From the NCBI GenBank assembly GCA_021801235.1, contig JAJYYG010000005.1, positions 1-39,364 on the forward strand: DNA of 39,364 nucleotides, in the 5' to 3' direction. Below the pieces are notes generated by a model, which saw nothing but the letters and a program-made list of their open reading frames with translations, was not told where the DNA came from and made no database searches. A program made the position numbers and the translations under genes. Shown piece by piece: positions 23,871-30,344 of this stretch (positions are counted from its first letter, which is position 1; every line of letters starts with the position of its first letter). The stretch comes from Actinomycetes bacterium. GTDB lineage: Bacteria; Actinomycetota; Acidimicrobiia; Acidimicrobiales; RAAP-2.

Positions 23871-25532
23871 GTGAGCGAGACAACCCCGTCCGTAGCCGAC
23901 CTCATCGTCCGTTGCCTCGAGAACGAAGGGGTGGAGTATGTCTTCGGCATCCCGGGCGAGGAGAACATCCACCTCATCGAGGCACTCGCCCGCTCCCCCA
24001 TCCGGTACGTGCTCGTCCGCCACGAGCAGGGTGCGTCCTTCATGGCCGAGACCTACGGCCGGTTGACCGGCCGCGCCGGGGTCTGCTCGGCCACCCTCGG
24101 ACCCGGGGCGATCAACCTCCTCCTCGGCACCGCGGACGCCACCACCAATTCGACGCCCCTCGTCGCCCTGTCCGCCCAGGTCGGGATGGCCCGCAGCTTC
24201 AAGGAGTCCCACCAGGGGGTCGACCTGGTGGCCATGTTCGCGCCGGTGACGAAGTGGTCCGCACTGGTCGCGACCCCCGGGGCGGCTCCCGAGATGTTGC
24301 GCAAGGCGTTCAAGCTCGCCCAGACAGAGCGTCCCGGTGCGGTCTACCTGGCGGTCCCCGAGGACGTCGAGAAGTCGCCTGCCCCGCCGGCCGCCCTCCC
24401 CCTCCCGGTCAACGTGCCCCGACCCGACGAGCCGTCGCCCGGCCAGGTGGAGCGGGCGGCGGCCATCCTGCGGGCGGCACGGAACCCGGTGGTGCTCGCC
24501 GGCCATGGCGCCACCCGGTCCCACGCCGGGGATGCGCTCCGCCGGTTCGCCGAGCGGTTGCAGGTGCCGGTCGCCACCACCTTCCACGGCAAGGGGGTCT
24601 TCCCCGACGACCACGAGCTCGCCCTCGGGGCGGTCGGGTTCATGCGGCACGACTACGTCAACTTCGGCTTCGACCAGGCAGACGTGGTGGTGACCGTGGG
24701 CTACGAGCTCCAGGAGTTCGACCCGGTGCGGATCAACCCCCGGGCGGACAAGCGGATCATCCACGTGCACCGGTTCCCGGCCGAGGTCGACCGCCACTAC
24801 GACGTGGCGGTGGGTCTCCAGGCCGACATCGGCCGGAGCCTCGACGCGCTGGCCCAGGCGGTGGACCGGCCGTTCCCCGCCCCCGACCACGGCCAACGGA
24901 TCCGCAGCCTGCTGGCGGACGAGCTGGCGCGGGGAGCAGCCGACGACCGGTTCCCGTTGGCGCCGGCCCGGATCGTCGCCGACACGCGCGCCGCCTTGGG
25001 TCGGGACGACATCGTGCTGGTCGACACCGGAGCCCTGAAGATGTGGATGGCGCGGCTGTACCCGACCTACGAGCCCAACACCTGCCTCATCTCCAACGGG
25101 CTGTCCACCATGGCCTGGACCGTGCCCGGGGCGATCGGTGCCAAGCTCGCCCGGCCCGAGGCGAAGGTCCTGGTGGCCACCGGGGACGGCGCCTTCCTCA
25201 TGAACTCCCAGGAGATCGAGACGGCGCTCCGGGAGCAGGTGGCCATGGTCATCCTCATCTGGGTCGACGACGCCTACGGCCTCATCAGCTGGAAGATGGA
25301 CCTCGAGCTCGGCCACGATGTCGACACCACGTTCGGCAACCCCGACTTCGTCGCCTACGCGGAGAGCTTCGGGGCGGCCGGCTACCGGATCACCGTCGCC
25401 GACCAGCTCCTTCCCACCCTGCAGGCCGCCCTCGAGGCAGACACCGTCTCGGTCATCGCGTGCCCGGTCGACTATGCGGCCAACCTCGAGCTGATCCGCT
25501 CGCTGGGGGAACTGGACGAGTCGCTCTCCTGA
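23871..25532 (+). CDS. Acetolactate synthase, catabolic AlsS-like
   Basis: A 553-residue thiamine-diphosphate enzyme. The N-terminal domain has GIPGEENIH and the catalytic Glu52 in RHEQGA. The C-terminal domain has G438-DG and, 27 residues after Asp439, WVDDAYGLI, forming the ThDP motif. The W-x-D form, the FGNPDFVAYAESFGA segment and the PVDYAAN ending resemble AlsS/BudB, which make acetolactate from two pyruvates without FAD, more than the biosynthetic IlvB. No alsD decarboxylase or small subunit is adjacent, so involvement in acetoin formation is unproven. GTG 23871 is the leaderless start. It ends against a hairpin shared with the convergent Gfo/Idh/MocA gene. Confidence 0.85.
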   Translation: MSETTPSVADLIVRCLENEGVEYVFGIPGEENIHLIEALARSPIRYVLVRHEQGASFMAETYGRLTGRAGVCSATLGPGAINLLLGTADATTNSTPLVALSAQVGMARSFKESHQGVDLVAMFAPVTKWSALVATPGAAPEMLRKAFKLAQTERPGAVYLAVPEDVEKSPAPPAALPLPVNVPRPDEPSPGQVERAAAILRAARNPVVLAGHGATRSHAGDALRRFAERLQVPVATTFHGKGVFPDDHELALGAVGFMRHDYVNFGFDQADVVVTVGYELQEFDPVRINPRADKRIIHVHRFPAEVDRHYDVAVGLQADIGRSLDALAQAVDRPFPAPDHGQRIRSLLADELARGAADDRFPLAPARIVADTRAALGRDDIVLVDTGALKMWMARLYPTYEPNTCLISNGLSTMAWTVPGAIGAKLARPEAKVLVATGDGAFLMNSQEIETALREQVAMVILIWVDDAYGLISWKMDLELGHDVDTTFGNPDFVAYAESFGAAGYRITVADQLLPTLQAALEADTVSVIACPVDYAANLELIRSLGELDESLS

Positions 25533-25534
25533 GC

Positions 25535-25615
25535 GGACTGGTGCGCACCGGTGCGGACGGGCCGATGGCCTGCGCACCGGTCCGGGCCGGGGACGGCCGG
25601 TGCGCCTGCCGTCCC
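25535..25615. terminator. Two hairpins between converging genes
   Basis: The first hairpin pairs GGACTGGTGCGC (25535-25546) with GCGCACCGGTCC (25572-25583), with one G-T pair. The second pairs GGGACGGC (25590-25597) with GCCGTCCC (25608-25615) around a 10-nt loop. There is no T-run. They fill the gap between two converging stops and probably end both transcripts. Confidence 0.6.
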
Positions 25616-25617
25616 GC

Positions 25618-26733
25618 TCACCAGTCGGCCCAGCCGTTGGGCACCACCGTGCCGGTGACCGTGCGGGGGTCGACCTTGGTGCCCGTGTTGCCGGCCTGGT
25701 AGACGGCGAAGCAGAGCTGCAGTGCCCGAACGGCCTCTCCCGCAGTCATCGCCGCCGAGGACCCGTCCAGCACCGCGTCCACGAAGTGTGCCGAGGAGCG
25801 GCGGAAGCCGGCCGCCCAGTCGGCGTCCAGACCGGTCACCGCCTCCATCGTCCCGGTCGGACCGTTGCCCCGGTAGAGCAGCAGCGGTGCCAGGTCGAGC
25901 AGCTCGCCGGTGCAACGGGTCACCCAGAGGAAGCCGGACTCCCCCTGGAGCTCGAAGAACTCGTCGGCACCGTAGTAGGAGCTGCGCAACGCCATCTCGG
26001 GGGCGTAGCTCACCTCCATCGACCCGAGAAGGTCCTCGTCCTCGTACTCGAAGATCGCCGCGCACGGCTCGAAGAAGAGATCGCGCCGGCGGACGGTGGC
26101 CTGCACCGCGGTCACCTGCTGGCCGGCCAGCCAGAGCGCCATGGCGTACTTGTGGATCATGTCGTCGAAGAGGTGGCCCCCGGGGCTCCGGGAGTCGAGA
26201 CGCCAGGCGTAGCCGTCGGGATCGAGGCCGTCCTGGAACGCGGAGTCGGTGCGCCCTACCACCGTCCGGATCCGGACGTGCCGGAGAGCCCCGATCGCCC
26301 CGTCGTCGATCAGCTCCTTGGCCCGTTCGAGGGGCGGGTAGTGGCGGAAGCACTCGTTGATCCGGAGCAGCCGGCCGGCCCGGAGCGCCGCCGCCTCCAT
26401 CTGGCGGGCGTCCTCGACCGATCCGGCGATCGGCTTCTGGCACGAGACATGCTTGCCGGCGGCCAGGGCGGCGAGCACGTGGGCGTGGTGGAGATGGGTA
26501 GGGGTGAGGATCTCGACCGCGTCCACGCTCGGGTCGGCGAGCACCTCGTCGAGGTCGGTGGAGGCCCCTCGGATCCCCCATGCGTCCGCCAGCGCGCGCG
26601 CCCTGCCCGCCACCGGATCGCAGACGGTGACCACCTCGCAGCGTTCGTGGCCGAGATACCCGGGAAGGTGGAGGGGGGCGATGTTGCCGGCTCCGACGAT
26701 CGCCAGGCGAAGCTTCCCGTCCGCAACCGCCAC
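25618..26733 (-). CDS. Gfo/Idh/MocA family oxidoreductase (QKP variant)
   Basis: A 371-residue NAD(P)-dependent oxidoreductase of sugars or cyclitols. The Rossmann motif is AIVGAGNIAPLH (from residue 11), EVVTVCDP carries the strand-2 acidic residue, and THLHHAHVLAALAAGKHV precedes the active loop. The usual EKP is QKP here (SCQKPIAG). GGHLFDDMIHKYAMALWL contains the active-site Asp/His helix. GTG 26733 is preferred because TACCGT stands exactly 6 nt upstream; GTG 26739 lies inside that spacer. The membrane-protein gene upstream is separated by a 12-bp array, so this gene probably has its own transcript. The substrate is unknown. Confidence 0.87.
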   Translation of the reverse strand: MAVADGKLRLAIVGAGNIAPLHLPGYLGHERCEVVTVCDPVAGRARALADAWGIRGASTDLDEVLADPSVDAVEILTPTHLHHAHVLAALAAGKHVSCQKPIAGSVEDARQMEAAALRAGRLLRINECFRHYPPLERAKELIDDGAIGALRHVRIRTVVGRTDSAFQDGLDPDGYAWRLDSRSPGGHLFDDMIHKYAMALWLAGQQVTAVQATVRRRDLFFEPCAAIFEYEDEDLLGSMEVSYAPEMALRSSYYGADEFFELQGESGFLWVTRCTGELLDLAPLLLYRGNGPTGTMEAVTGLDADWAAGFRRSSAHFVDAVLDGSSAAMTAGEAVRALQLCFAVYQAGNTGTKVDPRTVTGTVVPNGWADW

Positions 26734-26739
26734 CGTCAC

Positions 26740-26745
26740 ACGGTA
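26740..26745 (-). promoter_or_regulatory. -10 box TACCGT, leaderless start
   Basis: On the minus strand TACCGT is followed by 6 nt and GTG 26733. This decides between two nearby GTG codons. Confidence 0.5.
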
Positions 26746-26774
26746 GACGACGCGGGGTCGAGGCCGGGTCGGCA

Positions 26775-26810
26775 AGCCCGGCCGGCAGCCCGGCCGGCAG
26801 CCCGGCCGGC
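26775..26810. repeat. 12-bp triple repeat, palindrome-rich
   Basis: Three identical 12-bp units (AGCCCGGCCGGC) lie just after the stop of the membrane-protein gene and before the next promoter. The GCCGGC palindromes can fold, so the array might also stop transcription. Confidence 0.85.
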
Positions 26811-26812
26811 AG

Positions 26813-27448
26813 TCACCAGCGCTTCGGAGGATCGCTGGCGCTGAGCTCGGCCAGGTAGCGGTTGTAGGCGGCCAGCTCCTCGTCGACCGCCACCTTGACG
26901 TCGACCACTCGGGCCTCCACCACTTCCTCGGCGGCGGTGTCGACGATGTCGCTCCCACTCGGGGCACCGGCTCCGGCCAGCGCAGCGGGGCCGTCCGTGC
27001 TTCGAGTGGACGCGCCGGTCGGGCGGTTCGCCCGCTCGGGATCGTCGAGGACCCCCCGCTCCGTCTCGATGGCATGGGCCACCGCACCGGCCGACAATGC
27101 GGGGCTCTGCTCCTTCCCCAGGCTGGCCTCGGTGAAGGTCTTGGCGAGCGACTTGTCGAGCGCCCACCCGGGGAGCTTCTCGATGGACACCCCGGCCGCC
27201 GCCGAGGCGGCGCGGTCCCTGGCGTCGCGGATGCGGTCCAGCGCGGTCGACCGCTGGTGGATGAGGTTCCACCACGTGTAGACGGCGTAGACGGCGAACG
27301 CAGGCCATTCGAACGTGTACGCCCAGCTCAGGGTGTTGCCGCTGAGAGCGGCATGGTACTGCCAGCGCCCGAGGAGGAGGAACGTCGGCACCAGGACGAT
27401 CACCAGCACGTGGAGCACCATGCAGCGCCACGTGAAGTACTTACGCAT
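26813..27448 (-). CDS. Conserved actinobacterial two-helix membrane protein
   Basis: A 211-residue protein with two N-terminal membrane helices, VLHVLVIVLVPTFLLLGRW and a second one around WPAFAVYAVYTWW, joined by a loop NTLSWAYTFEW. This arrangement is known from conserved actinobacterial proteins of unknown function and recalls the first helix of SURF1, but the SURF1 domain is absent. The remaining 140 residues are polar, Ala/Asp/Glu/Thr-rich and probably cytoplasmic. A TACGAT box lies 9 nt before ATG 27448, close to leaderless. No function can be assigned. Confidence 0.75.
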   Translation of the reverse strand: MRKYFTWRCMVLHVLVIVLVPTFLLLGRWQYHAALSGNTLSWAYTFEWPAFAVYAVYTWWNLIHQRSTALDRIRDARDRAASAAAGVSIEKLPGWALDKSLAKTFTEASLGKEQSPALSAGAVAHAIETERGVLDDPERANRPTGASTRSTDGPAALAGAGAPSGSDIVDTAAEEVVEARVVDVKVAVDEELAAYNRYLAELSASDPPKRW

Positions 27449-27512
27449 CGGTCTCCGATCGTACCAAGGGCCGCCTTCCGGGCACATTCGGCCCGGCACC
27501 CGCTCCGGTCCG

Positions 27513-27596
27513 CTGTACACCCGACCCACCGGCGATACTGCTATACACCGAGCCCACCGGCGATACCGCTGTACACCGAGCCCACCGGCGATACTG
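27513..27596. repeat. 28-bp direct repeat, three copies
   Basis: Three head-to-tail 28-bp copies occupy 27513-27540, 27541-27568 and 27569-27596, with only two or three differences between them. Each contains TACAC near its left end and GATACTG or GATACCG at its right end. They lie in the divergent gap between the membrane protein and the methyltransferase, ending 5 bp before the methyltransferase GTG. Unlike most arrays in the window the unit is not a multiple of three. The position suits an operator cluster for one or both genes. Confidence 0.9.
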
Positions 27597-27601
27597 GGCC
27601 G

Positions 27602-28381
27602 GTGCCCGCGCCCCGTGCCGTCCTCGCCGACGTCGCCGGCCGGCTGGCCGCTGCCGGCTGCATCGCTGCCGCCGAGGAGGCGGCGGAGCTCGTGTCGGCC
27701 GCGCCCGACGCCCACACCCTGGCGGCCTACGTCGCCCGCCGCGAGCAAGGCGAGCCACTGGCCTGGATCACCGGGGCGGTGCGCTTCTGCGGGCGCCGGG
27801 TGCTGGTGACCGCCGGCGTCTTCGTCCCCCGGCCCCAGAGCGAGGAGCTGGCCCTGCGGGCCGCCGCGCTCCTCGCCGCCCAGGGGCCCGGTGGGTGGGC
27901 CGCCGACCTGTGCACCGGCTCGGGTGCCGTCGCGTCCCATCTCGCGGCAGCGGGTGGTGGGGCCACGGTCGTGGGAGTCGACAGCGAGCCGCGGGCGGTC
28001 GACTGCGCGCGGCGCAACGGCATCCCTGCGATCGTCGGCGACGTCGGGGCACCTCTCCGGTCCGACGCGTTCGACGTCGTCACCGCCGTCGCCCCCTACG
28101 TCCCGACCGGAGCGATCGGCATCCTGCCTCCCGACGTCCAGCGGTACGAGCCCCGGGTCGCCCTCGATGGCGGACCGGACGGCCTCGAACTCGTTCGCCG
28201 GGTCGTGGAGGCCGGCGCACGGCTCCTCCGACCGGGCGGGTGGCTCCTCGCCGAGATCGGAGGGGACCAGGATCGGGCACTCGCACCCGTACTCGAGAGC
28301 CACGGCTTCCGGGCCGTCGACGTCTGGCACGACGAGGACGGGGACCTCCGCGGGTTCGCCGCCCAGACGACCCCCGGCTGA
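27602..28381 (+). CDS. PrmC/HemK-related methyltransferase, motif-altered
   Basis: A 259-residue SAM-dependent methyltransferase related to the release-factor glutamine methyltransferase PrmC, in the TIGR03704-like actinobacterial side group of unknown substrate. After a helical N-terminal domain it has DLCTGSGAVASHLA (SAM motif I) and GVDSEPRAVDCARRN. The catalytic tetrapeptide NPPY of PrmC, NAPY in the side group, reads V163-A-P-Y here. EPRVALDGGPDGLELVRR afterwards confirms the register. Loss of the Asn that holds the glutamine amide suggests a different substrate or loss of activity. GTG 27602 is the only start that fits; it has no clear ribosome site. Three 28-bp repeats lie directly upstream. 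Confidence 0.8.
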   Translation: MPAPRAVLADVAGRLAAAGCIAAAEEAAELVSAAPDAHTLAAYVARREQGEPLAWITGAVRFCGRRVLVTAGVFVPRPQSEELALRAAALLAAQGPGGWAADLCTGSGAVASHLAAAGGGATVVGVDSEPRAVDCARRNGIPAIVGDVGAPLRSDAFDVVTAVAPYVPTGAIGILPPDVQRYEPRVALDGGPDGLELVRRVVEAGARLLRPGGWLLAEIGGDQDRALAPVLESHGFRAVDVWHDEDGDLRGFAAQTTPG

Positions 28382-28467
28382 TCGGCGCAGCGCGTACAGG
28401 GAGCCCGCAAGGTCGATCCCCGTCGACCACAGAGCGCGTCATACCGCCGTGGCACCATGACGACAGC

Positions 28468-28501
28468 TGAAACGTGAACTGGTCCTCACGTGAAACGTGA
28501 A
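28468..28501. promoter_or_regulatory. Cluster of TTCACGT elements next to tRNA-Arg
   Basis: TGAAACGTGAA occurs twice, at 28468-28478 and 28491-28501, 23 bp apart. An inverted copy TCACGT at 28486-28491 pairs with ACGTGA at 28472-28477. The cluster lies 12 bp beyond the 3' end of the tRNA. It could be a protein-binding site or the tRNA's hairpin terminator; there is no T-run. Confidence 0.4.
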
Positions 28502-28512
28502 GACCTCCCCAG

Positions 28513-28585
28513 CGCCCACGGCAGGATTCGAACCTGCGACGCACGGTTTAGGAAACCGACGCTCTATCCCCTGAGCTACGTGGGC
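28513..28585 (-). tRNA. tRNA-Arg (anticodon CCU)
   Basis: The minus strand folds into a complete 73-nt tRNA. The acceptor stem is GCCCACG/CGTGGGC, the D stem GCTC/GAGC, the anticodon loop TTCCTAA (anticodon CCT, reading AGG) and the T arm GCAGG-TTCGAAT-CCTGC. The first anticodon-stem pair is a T-T mismatch; the other four pair. The discriminator base is G. The CCA end is not encoded. A TACACT box on the same strand at 28705-28710 may be the promoter. Confidence 0.95.
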
Positions 28586-28812
28586 AGTCTGGTGGCCCCA
28601 CCTCCGTCGGGACCCCCCACCAATCCCCGGTGCCAGAGCCGGGTCGAGGCACGCACCGGGGGTCACCGACGGTCATCGACGAGGAGGCCAGCCTTCGGGC
28701 AGCCAGTGTAGGTCGAAGCGCTCCGAACGGAAGCCTGAGTCGTCGGCGCCGCTCGGCTCCGGTGCCCACCGGGTGTGGACCCCGGCACGCCGGCTCCGGC
28801 GGCCCCCGGTCG

Positions 28813-29364
28813 TCAACCGACGCGATGCAGGGTGTTGTGATCGGTGTGGGAGAAGGGCTCGTCGAACTCGTTCATCCGTAGGGTCGACACCTCTTCGTAG
28901 GACCAGGTGCCGTCGCCGGTGGTGACGGTCAGCTCGTACCGGAGAGAGCTGGCGTTCGCGGCCAGGTACCGCCCCTCGCCGATCGTGTACCCCTCTTCAG
29001 CCTTGGCCGCCCGCAACGTGAACGTCCGCGCATCGGCGGCAGCCCCTCCCCCGGCCAGCACGGTGATGCCCCGGGGGATGGCGACAGCCCGCAGCACCTC
29101 GTTGGTCGCCGCGTCCCACAACCAGTAGCCCACCTCGGTGTGGAACGGGTTCTCCTCGTCTCCCCGCCACATCGCGCTCCGGTAGTCGAGGCCGTAGAGG
29201 TGCTGGCTCCCGTTGTCGACGGGACCGAACGGCTTCATCGTGCACTTCTCGAGGTACGGGGAGCCGAGCACCTTTCCCTCGGCATGCGAGAAAGCGGTGT
29301 CGAGCCCGCCTTCCCCCTCCCACTCGCCCGCCAGTGCCCCGAGGGGGCCCCACTCGTCTGCCAT
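28813..29364 (-). CDS. Nitrobindin-like heme-binding beta-barrel protein
   Basis: A 183-residue protein of the THAP4/nitrobindin (DUF1794) family, a lipocalin-like ten-strand barrel. GPLGALAGEWEGEGG is the opening strand with the conserved Gly-x-Trp. HTEVGYWLWDAATNEVLRA and PRGITVLAGG form the middle. FSHTDHNTLHRV at the C-terminus carries the His that in relatives can ligate heme iron. The known activity of relatives is nitrite/peroxynitrite chemistry at heme; here it is predicted only. GGGAG lies 7 nt before ATG 29364, and a TAAGCT box at 29419-29424 may be its promoter. Confidence 0.85.
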   Translation of the reverse strand: MADEWGPLGALAGEWEGEGGLDTAFSHAEGKVLGSPYLEKCTMKPFGPVDNGSQHLYGLDYRSAMWRGDEENPFHTEVGYWLWDAATNEVLRAVAIPRGITVLAGGGAAADARTFTLRAAKAEEGYTIGEGRYLAANASSLRYELTVTTGDGTWSYEEVSTLRMNEFDEPFSHTDHNTLHRVG

Positions 29365-29487
29365 GGCTCACTCCCGGACTGCCGAAGGATCGGGCGTTGA
29401 AGGAACTGGACGGATTCAGCTTACGGGAGCCGGAGCCGTCCGACGAGCCGGGCGCCTGCGCCGCCCACGCCGGCTCCCCCGTTCGGC

Positions 29488-29493
29488 TACCTT
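29488..29493 (+). promoter_or_regulatory. -10 box TACCTT upstream of SDR
   Basis: TACCTT is followed by 8 nt and ATG 29502, with no ribosome site, so the transcript is probably leaderless or nearly so. Confidence 0.45.
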
Positions 29494-29501
29494 CGGCTCC
29501 C

Positions 29502-30296
29502 ATGAGCCCGAGCCCGGCACCCACCCCCCCGTCCGAACTGTTCTCCGTCGCCGGCAAAACGGTGGTGGTGACCGGGGGCACCCGCGGCATCGGCAGGATG
29601 ATCGCCGGGGGGTTCGTCGCCGGGGGCGCCACGGTCATCGTCTCGTCCCGGAAGGCCGACGCCGTCGAGGCGACGGTGGCCGAGCTCTCCGAGCTCGGCA
29701 CCTGCACGGGGACGCCGGCCGACCTCTCCACCGAGGACGGCGCCCGCCAGCTCGCCGACACGGTGGCCGCCGGCCACGACCACGTCGATGTCCTGGTCAA
29801 CAACGCCGGGGCGACGTGGGGAGCGCCGCTCGCGGAGCATGACACCGCGTCGTGGGACCGGGTCCTCAACCTCAACGTCCAGGGGGTGTTCCACACCACC
29901 AAGTTCTTCCTACCGCTGCTCAACGCCCGCAGCACGCCGGACGAGCCGTCCCGGGTCATCAACATCGGATCCATCGACGGTATCCACGTGCCGTTCCTCG
30001 AGTCCTACTCCTACTCGTCGTCCAAGGCGGCCGTCCACCAGCTGACCCGCCACCTGGCCAAGCACCTGGCGCCGACGGTCACGGTCAACGCCGTAGCGCC
30101 GGGACCGTTCGAATCGAAGATGATGGCCGCCACGCTCGAGACCTTCGGGGAGCAGATCGCCGCCAACGCGCCGCTCCGGCGGATCGGGCGTCCCGACGAC
30201 ATGGCGGGCGTGGCCATCTTCCTCGCGTCCCGGGCCGGCGCCTATCTCACCGGCGCGATCATCCCGGTGGACGGCGGGATCGCCACGGTCGGCTGA
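29502..30296 (+). CDS. SDR family oxidoreductase (RhlG/FabG-like)
   Basis: A 264-residue classical SDR. The motifs are VVTGGTRGIGRM for cofactor binding near residue 22, NNAGATWGA, INIGSIDGI with the catalytic Ser, and YSSSK with the Tyr/Lys pair. The C-terminus is the usual PVDGGI. IDGIHVPFLESYSYSSSKAA is typical of the RhlG-like group, which reduces 3-ketoacyl or similar substrates with NADPH. It stands alone between a divergent nitrobindin-like gene and a convergent CLC gene. The exact substrate is not visible. Confidence 0.88.
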   Translation: MSPSPAPTPPSELFSVAGKTVVVTGGTRGIGRMIAGGFVAGGATVIVSSRKADAVEATVAELSELGTCTGTPADLSTEDGARQLADTVAAGHDHVDVLVNNAGATWGAPLAEHDTASWDRVLNLNVQGVFHTTKFFLPLLNARSTPDEPSRVINIGSIDGIHVPFLESYSYSSSKAAVHQLTRHLAKHLAPTVTVNAVAPGPFESKMMAATLETFGEQIAANAPLRRIGRPDDMAGVAIFLASRAGAYLTGAIIPVDGGIATVG

Positions 30297-30344
30297 CTCA
30301 GGCCACCTCCGGCCGATCCTCAGCCGCCTGGCCCCGGCCGTCCC

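Noticed and set aside
27513-27596. Possible CRISPR array
   Set aside because: The 28-bp repeats are directly adjacent with no spacers, and no cas gene is present.
28513-28585. tRNA-Arg as an integration site for a mobile element
   Set aside because: No integrase, no second partial copy of the tRNA 3' end and no change in base composition were seen on either side.
28586-28812. 227-bp gap between tRNA-Arg and the nitrobindin-like gene
   Set aside because: No ORF with coding character, repeat or hairpin worth reporting was found apart from a possible minus-strand TACACT box at 28705-28710.
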